Source: Motilibacter rhizosphaerae
GTDB taxonomy: Bacteria > Actinomycetota > Actinomycetes > Motilibacterales > Motilibacteraceae
Reading direction: 5' to 3'
Length of the DNA stretch: 64,000 nt
NCBI RefSeq assembly: GCF_004216915.1
Contig: NZ_SGXD01000002.1
Location: forward strand, 248,001 to 312,000
Made by a program: the position numbers and the translations under genes. Below are positions 28,442 through 36,229 of this stretch, one piece after another. The stretch's first letter is position 1. Each line of letters starts with the position of its first letter. The notes under the pieces were generated by a model. That model did not search any database. It saw nothing but the letters and a program-made list of their open reading frames with translations, and had not been told where the DNA came from.

Positions 28442-30034
28442 ATGTCGGACGCACGTACGCTCCCGCGGCAGCGCTGGACCCTGACCCGCAAGATCTCGGC
28501 CGTGCTGGCGGCCGTGGCGGTGGGCCTGCTGGTGATCGGGACGCTGTCGTACACCTCGGTCGCGCGACTGCGGCAGACCACCAGCGCCGTCGACCACACC
28601 TACCGCGTGCTCGAGCAGGTCGCCGCGGTCAAGGAGAGCCTCACGCAGGCGGAGACCGGCCAACGCGGCTACCTGCTCACCAGCGACAACGCGTACCTCG
28701 CGCCGTACACCAAGGCGCAGGCGGACCTGGCCACGGAGCAGCAGGCCCTGCGGACGCTGACGAAGGACAACCCGCGCCAGCAGAAGCGGCTCGACGCCCT
28801 CGCGCCGCTCGTGCAGGGGAAGCTCGCCGAGATGCAGAGCACGGTCAACGCGCGCAACACCGCGGGTCTCGAGGCCGCGGTGTCGATCGTGAAGACCGAC
28901 AAGGGTGCCGCCGCGATGGCCTCGATCCAGTCGACCCTCGCCCAGATGGACGCCGAGGAGCGGGGCCTGCTCGGCAAGCGGACCTCGAGCGCGCGCTCGT
29001 CCGCGGCGATGACGCGCGGCGTCGTGCTCTACGGCACCGCGCTGCTGCTGCTGCTCATGGCCGCCGCCGGCTGGGTCCTCGGCCGCCGGCTCTCGCGGCC
29101 GGTCAAGGAGGTCACGGCCGCCCTGTCCGCCCTCGCGAGCGGCGACCTCACGGTCTCCGTCGACGTGCGCACGAGTGACGAGCTCGCGCTCATGGCCCAC
29201 TCGCTCAACACCGCCAGCACGCACCTGCGCAAGACCGTCGGAGTCATCGAGGCGAGCGCCGGCACGCTGGCCGGCGCGGTCGACGAGCTGTCCGCGACCA
29301 CGACGCAGGTCGCCGGCTCGGCCGAGAGCGTGTCCGCCAAGGCGGAGTCCGCCACGGGCGCGACGCTCACGGTGTCCGAGAGCGTGCAGACCCTGGCCGC
29401 CGGCGCCGAGCAGATGGGCGCCTCCATCCGCGAGATCGCCCACAGCACGACGGAGGCCGCGACCGTGGCGTCCCGTGCCGTCGCCGTGGCCGAGGCCACG
29501 AACCAGACGGTCTCCTCGCTCGGGGCGTCGAGCCGCGAGATCGGCGACGTCGTCAAGGTCATCACGACCATCGCCGAGCAGACGAACCTGTTGGCACTCA
29601 ACGCCACCATCGAGGCAGCACGCGCCGGGGAGGCCGGCAAGGGCTTCGCGGTCGTCGCCACCGAGGTCAAGGACCTGGCGCAGGAGACCGCGCGCGCCAC
29701 GGAGGACATCGCGCGTCGGATCGACGCGATCCAGGGCTCGACCTCCAGCGCGGTGGAGGCGATCGGCGAGATCGCCGCCGTCATCGCCCGCATCAACGAC
29801 TACCAGGCGACGATCGCCGCGGCGGTAGAGGAGCAGACGGCGACGGCCGGGGAGATCTCGCGCAACGTCGCCGAGGCCGCGACCACCAGCCGCGGCATCG
29901 CCGACTCGGTCCGCAGCATGGCCGAGGACGCGCAGCAGAGCAGCACGGCGGTGCAGGGCTCCCGCCGCACGGTCGAGGAGGTGGCCGCCCTGGCCACCGA
30001 GCTGCGCCAGGTCGTCAGCAGCTTCACCCTCTGA
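28442..30034 (+). CDS. Methyl-accepting chemotaxis protein with CHASE3 sensor
   Basis: A 530-residue chemoreceptor. Transmembrane helix 1 (about 19-38) leads to an external four-helix CHASE3-type domain containing [14 protein letters not shown]2 (about 196-212) is followed by a HAMP linker ([16 protein letters not shown]). The signalling domain carries the hairpin tip [19 protein letters not shown]. It should relay a periplasmic or membrane signal to CheA/CheW, none of which are encoded here. ATG at 28442 has GAGGAG upstream. No CheR-tethering pentapeptide is seen at the C-terminus. Confidence 0.95.
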   Translation: MSDARTLPRQRWTLTRKISAVLAAVAVGLLVIGTLSYTSVARLRQTTSAVDHTYRVLEQVAAVKESLTQAETGQRGYLLTSDNAYLAPYTKAQADLATEQQALRTLTKDNPRQQKRLDALAPLVQGKLAEMQSTVNARNTAGLEAAVSIVKTDKGAAAMASIQSTLAQMDAEERGLLGKRTSSARSSAAMTRGVVLYGTALLLLLMAAAGWVLGRRLSRPVKEVTAALSALASGDLTVSVDVRTSDELALMAHSLNTASTHLRKTVGVIEASAGTLAGAVDELSATTTQVAGSAESVSAKAESATGATLTVSESVQTLAAGAEQMGASIREIAHSTTEAATVASRAVAVAEATNQTVSSLGASSREIGDVVKVITTIAEQTNLLALNATIEAARAGEAGKGFAVVATEVKDLAQETARATEDIARRIDAIQGSTSSAVEAIGEIAAVIARINDYQATIAAAVEEQTATAGEISRNVAEAATTSRGIADSVRSMAEDAQQSSTAVQGSRRTVEEVAALATELRQVVSSFTL

Positions 30035-30043
30035 CGCCATCGT

Positions 30044-30079
30044 CGGCGTACGGCGCGGGAGCTCCCGCGCCGTACGCCG
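30044..30079. terminator. 36-bp perfect palindrome after mcp
   Basis: Bases 30044-30061 are exactly the reverse complement of 30062-30079, centred on GAGCTC with no loop. It starts nine bases after the mcp stop and ends just before the mug -10 element. Likely a terminator. Confidence 0.65.
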
Positions 30080-30081
30080 CC

Positions 30082-30087
30082 TAGGCT
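30082..30087 (+). promoter_or_regulatory. Leaderless -10 element of mug
   Basis: TAGGCT ends six bases before the GTG at 30094 and starts three bases after the mcp terminator palindrome. Confidence 0.5.
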
Positions 30088-30093
30088 CGGCTG

Positions 30094-30663
30094 GTGCCGC
30101 CGTCGAAGGGTCCCAGCCGCTCCGAGCTCCTGGCCCTGGAGGGGTCGACGCTCCCCGATCTCGGTGGACCGGGCGCGGTCGTCGTCTTCTGCGGCATCAA
30201 CCCCGGCCTCTACACCGCTTGGGCGCAGGCGCACTTCGCTCGTCCGGGCAACAGGTTCTGGCCCACGCTGCACCGATCGGGGTTCACCGCGAGGCTGCTG
30301 GCGCCGCAGGAGCAGCACCTGCTCCCGCGTCACGGGCTCGGCATCACCAACGTCGTGGCCCGGGCGACCGCCACCGCGGCCGAGCTCTCCCCCGCCGAGC
30401 TCCGTGCCGGTGGCGAGCTCCTCCGCGACAAGGTACGCACCTGGCAGCCGGCATTCCTCGCGGTGCTGGGCGTCACGGCGTACCGCGAGGCCTTCGGCGC
30501 CCGGCGGGCGGTCATCGGCCTGCAGCAGGAGGTGCTCGGCAGAACGCGGATCTGGGTGCTGCCGAACCCCAGCGGGCTGAACGCGCACTACGGACTGCCT
30601 GCGCTGGCGGCACTGTTCGCCGAGCTGCGTGCCGCCGCCGGGGTGGGCCGACCGGAGGCGTAG
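30094..30663 (+). CDS. mug: G/U mismatch-specific uracil-DNA glycosylase
   Basis: A 189-residue Mug-type glycosylase that removes uracil or thymine mispaired with guanine. The active-site motif GINPG has the catalytic asparagine at residue 36, and the substrate-intercalating motif is NPSGLNAHY near residue 165. ARPGNRFW and HGLGITNVV are also conserved. It is a little longer than the E. coli protein at the N-terminus. GTG at 30094 fits a leaderless promoter. No other repair gene is adjacent. Confidence 0.95.
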   Translation: MPPSKGPSRSELLALEGSTLPDLGGPGAVVVFCGINPGLYTAWAQAHFARPGNRFWPTLHRSGFTARLLAPQEQHLLPRHGLGITNVVARATATAAELSPAELRAGGELLRDKVRTWQPAFLAVLGVTAYREAFGARRAVIGLQQEVLGRTRIWVLPNPSGLNAHYGLPALAALFAELRAAAGVGRPEA

Positions 30664-30666
30664 CGT
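30661..30666 (+). promoter_or_regulatory. Leaderless -10 element of the aminotransferase gene
   Basis: TAGCGT, overlapping the mug stop codon (TAG at 30661-30663), ends six bases before the ATG at 30673. Confidence 0.45.
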
Positions 30667-30672
30667 TCGGCC

Positions 30673-31971
30673 ATGACCGAGGTCGACCTGCTCGCACGAC
30701 ACCGCGCCGTCCTGCCCTCCTGGCTCTCGCTGTACTACCAGGAGCCGCTGGAGATCGTCAGCGGCAAGGGCAACCGCGTCGTCGGCGCGGACGGCCGCAC
30801 CTACCTCGACTTCTTCGCCGGCATCCTCACGAACATGGTCGGCTACGACCTGCCCGAGGTCCGCGAGGCCGTCGAGGCGCAGCTGCGGACCGGCGTCGTC
30901 CACACCTCGACGCTCTACCTGCTGCGCTCGCAGGTCGAGCTCGCCGAGAAGATCGCGCGGATCTCCGGCATCCCCGACGCCCGGGTCTTCTTCACCAACT
31001 CCGGCACCGAAGCCAACGAGGCGGCGCTGCTGCTCGCCACCGCGTACCGGCGCAGCAACCAGGTCATCGCACTGCGGAACAGCTACCACGGCAGGGGTTT
31101 CGGCACCACGAGCGTCACCGGCAACCGCGGCTGGTCGCCGTCGAGCCTCTCGCCGTTCTCGGTGCTGTACGCGCAGGGCGGCTACCGCTTCCGCAGCTCG
31201 TTCCGCGGCTTCGACGACGCGGCCTTCGTGGCGGCCTGCGTGACGGACCTGCGCGAGCTGCTCGCGACCGCCAGCGCGGGCGACGTCGCCTGCCTCATCG
31301 CCGAGCCGGTCCAGGGCGTGGGTGGTTTCGCCGTGCCGCCGGACGGCCTGCTCAAGGCCTACGAGGAGGTCCTCGACGAGACGGGCACCTTGCTCATCTC
31401 CGACGAGGTGCAGACCGGCTGGGGCCGCACCGGCGAGCACTTCTGGGGCTACCAGGCCAGCGGGGTCACCCCCGACCTGCTGACCTTCGCCAAGGGCGTC
31501 GGCGGCGGCTTCGCCATGGGCGGGGTCGTCGGGCGTGCCGAGGTCATGGACTGCCTGCAGGCCAACTCGATCTCGACGTTCGGCGGCAACCCCGTCGCCA
31601 CCGCGGCGGCGAACGCCGTCCTCGACTACGTGCTCTCCCACGACCTGCAGGCGAGCGCGGCGAAGCTCGGCACCCGCCTGCTCGACGGCCTGCGCGAGGC
31701 AGCGGCCCGGCTCCCGTTCGTCGGCGAGGTGCGCGGCAAGGGGCTCATGGTCGGCATCGAGCTGGTCGGCCCCGACGGGTACGCGCCGGCTCCCGCCGCC
31801 GCGGCCGCCGTGCTCGAGCAGACCCGCCGCTCCGGCCTGCTCGTCGGCAAGGGCGGCCTGCACGGCAACGTGCTGCGCGTCGCGCCGCCGCTGACGATCA
31901 CCGCCGAGGAGGTCGAGGAGGGCCTCGCGATCCTCGTCGGCGCACTGGAGTCGGTGCAGCGCGACCTCTAG
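30673..31971 (+). CDS. Class III PLP-dependent aminotransferase
   Basis: A 432-residue aspartate aminotransferase-fold enzyme of the omega-aminotransferase class. FFTNSGTEANEAALLLA binds the PLP phosphate, LLISDEVQTGWGRTG carries the aspartate that pairs with the PLP nitrogen, and Lys274 in FAKGVGGGFAMG forms the Schiff base. It resembles alanine-glyoxylate and 4-aminobutyrate aminotransferases; the amino donor cannot be decided. The stop codon shares CTAG with the convergent gene at 31968. Confidence 0.92.
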   Translation: MTEVDLLARHRAVLPSWLSLYYQEPLEIVSGKGNRVVGADGRTYLDFFAGILTNMVGYDLPEVREAVEAQLRTGVVHTSTLYLLRSQVELAEKIARISGIPDARVFFTNSGTEANEAALLLATAYRRSNQVIALRNSYHGRGFGTTSVTGNRGWSPSSLSPFSVLYAQGGYRFRSSFRGFDDAAFVAACVTDLRELLATASAGDVACLIAEPVQGVGGFAVPPDGLLKAYEEVLDETGTLLISDEVQTGWGRTGEHFWGYQASGVTPDLLTFAKGVGGGFAMGGVVGRAEVMDCLQANSISTFGGNPVATAAANAVLDYVLSHDLQASAAKLGTRLLDGLREAAARLPFVGEVRGKGLMVGIELVGPDGYAPAPAAAAAVLEQTRRSGLLVGKGGLHGNVLRVAPPLTITAEEVEEGLAILVGALESVQRDL

Positions 31972-32492
31972 GACGTGGGCAGCAGCCCGCGCACGTACGC
32001 CGCCTGCCCCAGGTGCTGGAGGTCGTCGGAGAGCACGCTGACGAGGCGGACCGAGAGCGTCACCGGCGGGTCCCAGCGCTCGTCGACGACCCGCTCGAGG
32101 TCGGCGTCGGTCAGGCCGCGCACGACCTCCTCGCTGCGGGTGACCACGGCGTCGAGGTAGTCGCGCAGCAGGGCGGCGGAGGCGCGTACCTCACGGACCT
32201 GCTCGGGGGCGTGCCCGTAGCCCGTGTCCTCCTGGTCGAGCGGCAGGCCGAAGCGGTCGGCGAAGCCCTGCTCGACCCAGACCTGGCCCGGGGACGCGTC
32301 GTCCAGCACGGCGGCCGCGTCGGCGACGTGGTCGTCCTGCACGCGCGCGGCGTGCCAGACGAGCCAGGCGATGGTGTTGCCCCGTCCCTCGGGCTGGAAG
32401 CGCAGGGCGGCGTCGTCGAGCCCGTCGACGGCGGCGGCCCCGAGCTCGCGGATGCGGACGAGGGCGTCGGTGAGGAGGTCTGCTGCGGTCAT
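31968..32492 (-). CDS. DinB/DUF664 mycothiol-transferase-like protein
   Basis: A 174-residue four-helix DinB-type protein. Metal-binding histidines are seen in WLVWHAARVQDDH and in DDLQHLGQAAYVRG. In actinobacteria this family includes mycothiol S-transferases that detoxify electrophiles, so the gene supports a mycothiol-making host. ATG at 32492 is the natural start. It shares its stop with the aminotransferase gene (CTAG 31968-31971) and is divergent from the molybdopterin oxidoreductase gene. Confidence 0.9.
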   Translation of the reverse strand: MTAADLLTDALVRIRELGAAAVDGLDDAALRFQPEGRGNTIAWLVWHAARVQDDHVADAAAVLDDASPGQVWVEQGFADRFGLPLDQEDTGYGHAPEQVREVRASAALLRDYLDAVVTRSEEVVRGLTDADLERVVDERWDPPVTLSVRLVSVLSDDLQHLGQAAYVRGLLPTS

Positions 32493-32537
32493 GGGACAGG
32501 TCTTCCCGTCCGCTACCCGGCTGCACCACGGTGGCGG

Positions 32538-32543
32538 TAGCGT
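32538..32543 (+). promoter_or_regulatory. Leaderless -10 element of the molybdopterin oxidoreductase gene
   Basis: TAGCGT ends seven bases before the ATG at 32551; no ribosome binding site is visible. Confidence 0.45.
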
Positions 32544-32550
32544 CGCGATC

Positions 32551-33147
32551 ATGGCCATCGTCACTCCCGGCTTCCGCGGGCGCGGGCGCAGCGACGACCG
32601 GGTGCCGCCCGGGCAGTACCTCGTCGAGGACTTCCCCGTGCTGTCCGCCGGCCCGACGCCGCGCGTCCCGCTCGACCGCTGGCAGTTCAGCATCGTCACC
32701 GAGACCGGGCTGCAGAGCTCGTGGTCGTGGGACGAGCTGCAGGCCCTGCCGGCCTCCAGCCCCACGGTCGACATCCACTGCGTCACGCAGTGGTCGAAGC
32801 TCGCCACGACGTGGAAGGGCGTCTCGCTCGACGTGCTGCTCGAGGACGTCGACACCGCGGCGGACTACGTCCTCGTCCACTCCTACGGCGGCTACACGAC
32901 CAACCTGCCGCTCGAGGACCTGCTCGACGGGAAGGCGTGGGTCGCCTACGAGTTCGACGGCGAGCCCCTCGCCCCCGACCACGGCGGGCCGGCCCGGCTG
33001 CTGGTGCCGCACCTGTACTTCTGGAAGTCGGCGAAGTGGGTGCAGCGGCTCGAGCTGCGCCTCGACGACACCCCCGGGTTCTGGGAGCAGCTGGGCTACC
33101 ACGAGTACGGCGACCCCTGGCGCGAGCAGCGCTACGCGGGGGACTGA
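32551..33147 (+). CDS. Sulfite oxidase-like molybdopterin oxidoreductase
   Basis: A 198-residue single-domain protein of the sulfite oxidase/MsrP fold. The molybdenum-ligand cysteine is Cys77 in DIHCVTQWSK, and the HGGPARLLVPHLYFWKSAKWV segment is the conserved cofactor-binding part. No signal peptide or dimerisation domain is present, so it is probably cytosolic. A ferredoxin-reductase-like gene follows after two bases and probably delivers or accepts its electrons. Confidence 0.93.
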   Translation: MAIVTPGFRGRGRSDDRVPPGQYLVEDFPVLSAGPTPRVPLDRWQFSIVTETGLQSSWSWDELQALPASSPTVDIHCVTQWSKLATTWKGVSLDVLLEDVDTAADYVLVHSYGGYTTNLPLEDLLDGKAWVAYEFDGEPLAPDHGGPARLLVPHLYFWKSAKWVQRLELRLDDTPGFWEQLGYHEYGDPWREQRYAGD

Positions 33148-33149
33148 GC

Positions 33150-33863
33150 GTGGCGGTCGCCCGGCGCTGGCTGGAGGCGCGGGTCGTCGACGCGCGGGCG
33201 GAGACGCCGACGGCGCGCACCCTCGTGCTCGACGTGCCCGGTTGGCCCGGCCACCTGCCGGGCCAGCACCTGACCGTGCGGCTCACCTCCCCCGACGGCT
33301 ACTCGGCACAGCGGTCCTACTCGATCGCCACCCCGGACTCGGGCGCGCGCGTCGAGCTCACCGTCCAGCTGGTGCCCGAGGGGGAGGTCTCGGAGTTCCT
33401 CGTGACCGGCGTGCAGGTCGGCGACGCGTTCGAGGTGCGCGGGCCGGTGGGGGGCTGGTTCGTCTGGCGTGCCGAGGATCCCGCACCGCTCCTGCTCGTC
33501 GCGGGCGGGTCGGGGATCGTGCCGCTGATGGCCGTCGTGCGCGAGCACCGGCGGCTGCTCGCGCCGCAGCCGCTGGAGCTCGTCGTCTCGGTCCGCTCGC
33601 CGGAGGACCTCTACTACGCCGGCGAGCTCGCCGGGCTGCCCGGCGTGACGGTCGTGCACACGCGGCGCGCGCCCGAGGGCAGCGGACGGCCGCCGGCGCG
33701 GCTCTCGGCGCCCGAGCTGGCCGCGGTCGTCGCCAGGCTGCCCGAGCAGCCGAGGGCGTACGTCTGCGGGCCCACCGGCTTCGTCGAGGCCGTTGCCGAC
33801 GCGCTCGTCGCGCTCGGGCTCGACCCGGCCGAGGTGCGCACGGAGCGGTTCGGTCCCAGCTGA
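33150..33863 (+). CDS. FAD/NAD(P)-binding oxidoreductase, partner of the molybdenum protein
   Basis: A 237-residue ferredoxin-NADP reductase-type protein: FAD-binding RSYSIATPD, the NAD(P)-binding GGSGIVPLMAVV and the C-terminal YVCGPTGFVEAVADAL. It lacks a 2Fe-2S domain. The two-base gap to the sulfite oxidase-like gene indicates that the two proteins work as one NAD(P)-linked electron-transfer system; the substrate is unknown. Start GTG at 33150. Confidence 0.92.
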   Translation: MAVARRWLEARVVDARAETPTARTLVLDVPGWPGHLPGQHLTVRLTSPDGYSAQRSYSIATPDSGARVELTVQLVPEGEVSEFLVTGVQVGDAFEVRGPVGGWFVWRAEDPAPLLLVAGGSGIVPLMAVVREHRRLLAPQPLELVVSVRSPEDLYYAGELAGLPGVTVVHTRRAPEGSGRPPARLSAPELAAVVARLPEQPRAYVCGPTGFVEAVADALVALGLDPAEVRTERFGPS

Positions 33864-33867
33864 CCCG

Positions 33868-35502
33868 TCAGGCCCGTACGCCGACGACCACGCGGTCGCG
33901 GCCCTGGTCCTTCGCGGCGTAGAGCGCGGCGTCGGCCGAGCGGAGCAGCGCCTCGCCGGCGTCGGTGGCGCACTCCCGCTCGAGCGCGGCGACGCCGATG
34001 CTCACCGTCGTCGCGACGCGCTCCCCGCTGCGCGAGGTCACCACGACCCGGGCGCAGCGCTCACGCAGCTCCTCGGCACGCCGCTGGGCCGTCCGCTCCG
34101 GACAGCCGTGCAGCACGACGACGAACTCCTCGCCCCCGAAGCGCGCGACCAGGTCGGGGGAACGCACGGCGTCCGCCAGCGCATCGGCGATGCCCTGCAG
34201 CACGGCGTCGCCGACGACGTGGCCGTGGACGTCGTTGATGCGCTTGAAGTGGTCGGCGTCGACCATGACGAGGCTGACGGGCCGCCCCGACGCGAGCGTC
34301 TCGGGCACGTCGCGCTCGAGCGCCGTGACGAGGCGCCGGCGGTTGTAGAGCCCGGTCAGCGGGTCGTGCTCGGCCTGCTCGGCCAGCTCGGCCTGCAGCC
34401 GCTCGACGAGGTCGAGGTGCTCGCGCAGCGCGGCGCTGGCGCGGACGGCCTCGTGGCGCTGGCGCTCCAGCTCGCGCTGCTGCTCGAGGTGCGCAGTGAC
34501 GTCGCGTCCGACGAGCACCCACCCCATGGGCCGGCCGGCGTCGTCGGCGAGCGGCGAGGTGCGCAGGTCGAGGTCGAGCTCGGCCGCCGCGACCCTCAGC
34601 AGCTGCTGGGACGCGGCGTCGGGGTCGAGCTCGAGGGTCGGTGCGAGCGCGGCCAGGGGCGAGCCGACGAGCGGGAGCGCGATCCCTGGCGAGATGCGGC
34701 GGGCGAGCGCCTCCGCCGCCGGGTTCGCGTCGACGATGCGCCGCTGCGCGTCCACGACGAGCACGCCGTCGCTGATGGTCTCGAGCACCTGGCGGTGAGC
34801 CACCGGCAGGACGTCGGGGAGGGCCTCGGCGCGCAGCGCCCAGCCGCAGAGCAGCGCGGTGAGCACGAAGCCGACCGAGGTGAGGTCCGCCATGCCCGTG
34901 CGGTGGGTGACGAACAGCCCGATCGCGTTGCCGACGATGGGGAAGCCCGCACCCGCGACCGGCCAGAGGAAGCGGCGCCGGTGCGCCGCGCTCGCCCGCC
35001 GCGCCGCACGCACCAGCAGCGCGGTGGCACCGGCGAGCAGCACGTAGCTGTACGCCGTGTGCAACCAGAACAGCGGACCCGGCACGGGATCCACGAGCAG
35101 CGGGTCGGTGATGACGGCGTACGACCGGAAGAACGCGTGGTGCCACGGGTTGCTCGCGACCGCGACCAGCACGGCGGCCGGCTCGACGAGCAGCAGACCC
35201 TCACGCCGCCACGCCGGGACCCAGCTGCGGTCCGTCATCCCGCGCGCGAGGCAGACGAAGCCGACGACGATCGCGCCGACACCCGGGAAGATGCTGCAGG
35301 CCAGCACGGTCTGCGCCGACCGGCTCTCGAGCGTGCCGCCCACTGCGAGCACCGCCGACCACTCCGCGGCACCCGCGAGCACGACGGCGAGCGCCCCTGC
35401 GGCCGGTGTCTGCCTGCGGCGTCGCCACATCACGCGCACGGCCAGGGCCGAGGCGAGCGCGGCGAGCGCCTGCACCAGGGCGTACGGCTGTGCCTGGAGC
35501 AC
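33868..35502 (-). CDS. Membrane diguanylate cyclase (7TM-PAS-GGDEF)
   Basis: A 544-residue protein. About seven N-terminal transmembrane helices (to residue ~220) resemble the 7TM sensor module of some histidine kinases; WLHTAYSYVLLAG is part of it. A PAS domain follows (ISDGVLVVDAQRRIVDANPAAE), then a coiled segment and a GGDEF domain. The active site reads GGEEF and an intact inhibition site RSPD lies five residues before it, so it should make cyclic di-GMP under product feedback. No EAL domain is present. GTG start at 35502. Possible functional tie to motility. Confidence 0.93.
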   Translation of the reverse strand: MLQAQPYALVQALAALASALAVRVMWRRRRQTPAAGALAVVLAGAAEWSAVLAVGGTLESRSAQTVLACSIFPGVGAIVVGFVCLARGMTDRSWVPAWRREGLLLVEPAAVLVAVASNPWHHAFFRSYAVITDPLLVDPVPGPLFWLHTAYSYVLLAGATALLVRAARRASAAHRRRFLWPVAGAGFPIVGNAIGLFVTHRTGMADLTSVGFVLTALLCGWALRAEALPDVLPVAHRQVLETISDGVLVVDAQRRIVDANPAAEALARRISPGIALPLVGSPLAALAPTLELDPDAASQQLLRVAAAELDLDLRTSPLADDAGRPMGWVLVGRDVTAHLEQQRELERQRHEAVRASAALREHLDLVERLQAELAEQAEHDPLTGLYNRRRLVTALERDVPETLASGRPVSLVMVDADHFKRINDVHGHVVGDAVLQGIADALADAVRSPDLVARFGGEEFVVVLHGCPERTAQRRAEELRERCARVVVTSRSGERVATTVSIGVAALERECATDAGEALLRSADAALYAAKDQGRDRVVVGVRA

Positions 35503-35666
35503 GTCGCCCCACCCCCCGTCGCCGCCGGCAGCCCTCCTCCGCCCATCGGCGGGTCCTGCACCGTCCTGAGCCGCTCACCCGTCCGGGCGCGAAGTCCATG
35601 TGTAGGAGGGCGTCCTGCCCGGGTAGTAGTGGATCAGCAACGTCCACCACAGCATCGGAGGATGCA

Positions 35667-35951
35667 ATGATCGGCACGATCATCGTCATGCTCATCGTCG
35701 GCCTCATCGCCGGCTTCATCGCCCGCGCGCTGGTCCCCGGCCGCGACGCCATGGGCATCGGAGCGACGCTGGTCCTCGGCCTCGTCGGCTCGTTCATCGG
35801 CGGGTTCCTCGGCTACCTGCTGTTCAACCACGACGGCAACGACGGCGCCTTCCAGCCGTCGGGCATCATCGGCTCGGTCATCGGCGCGATCATCGCGCTG
35901 CTGGTTTGGCGCGCGGTCAACGGCCGCGGCACCGGCCGCGCGCGGCTCTGA
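35667..35951 (+). CDS. GlsB/YeaQ/YmgE family membrane protein
   Basis: A 94-residue protein with three glycine-rich transmembrane helices; GLIAGFIARALVPGRDAMG and GSFIGGFLGYLLF are typical of the transglycosylase-associated (GlsB/YeaQ) family, often a stress-induced envelope protein. ATG at 35667 has GGAGG upstream. The 164 bases before it have no other gene. Confidence 0.93.
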   Translation: MIGTIIVMLIVGLIAGFIARALVPGRDAMGIGATLVLGLVGSFIGGFLGYLLFNHDGNDGAFQPSGIIGSVIGAIIALLVWRAVNGRGTGRARL

Positions 35952-36001
35952 CCGCACGAGCGGCCTGAGGCCGACCGGTCGCAGCTGACCCAGCACGTCG
36001 C

Positions 36002-36032
36002 AGGAGCCCGTTCCCTCGGGGGGCGGGCTCCT
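36002..36032 (+). terminator. Stem-loop downstream of the GlsB-like gene
   Basis: AGGAGCCCG (36002-36010) pairs with CGGGCTCCT (36024-36032). It precedes the repeat cluster. Confidence 0.6.
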
Positions 36033-36052
36033 CGCACGTCTCGCCCCAACCC

Positions 36053-36164
36053 CGTGATCATGCACGTCCTGGGCCACCCGCTCCCCCGTGATCATGCACA
36101 TCCTGGGGCCGCCCACTCCACCACGATCATGCACGTCCTGGGGCCCAGGATCTGCATGATCACG
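36053..36164. repeat. Cluster of four CGTGATCATGCACGTCCTGG repeats
   Basis: Three plus-strand copies start at about 36053, 36087 and 36122, and one inverted copy occupies 36144-36164. The last two form a hairpin. The cluster lies in the 278-base gap between the convergent GlsB-like and glnE genes; plus copies lie on the side of the plus-strand gene and the minus copy on the side of glnE. Differences are single bases (ACGTCC, ACATCC, AGATCC). Confidence 0.85.
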
Positions 36165-36229
36165 GGGAGATGGGGGGGTCACGAGGAGCTGAGGGGCGCC
36201 GCGGGGAGCTGGGATGGCGCGAACCCGGC

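Noticed and set aside
35952-36229. Hidden gene in the 278-base gap before glnE
   Set aside because: The gap is filled by a hairpin and the repeat cluster; no frame with a ribosome binding site was found.
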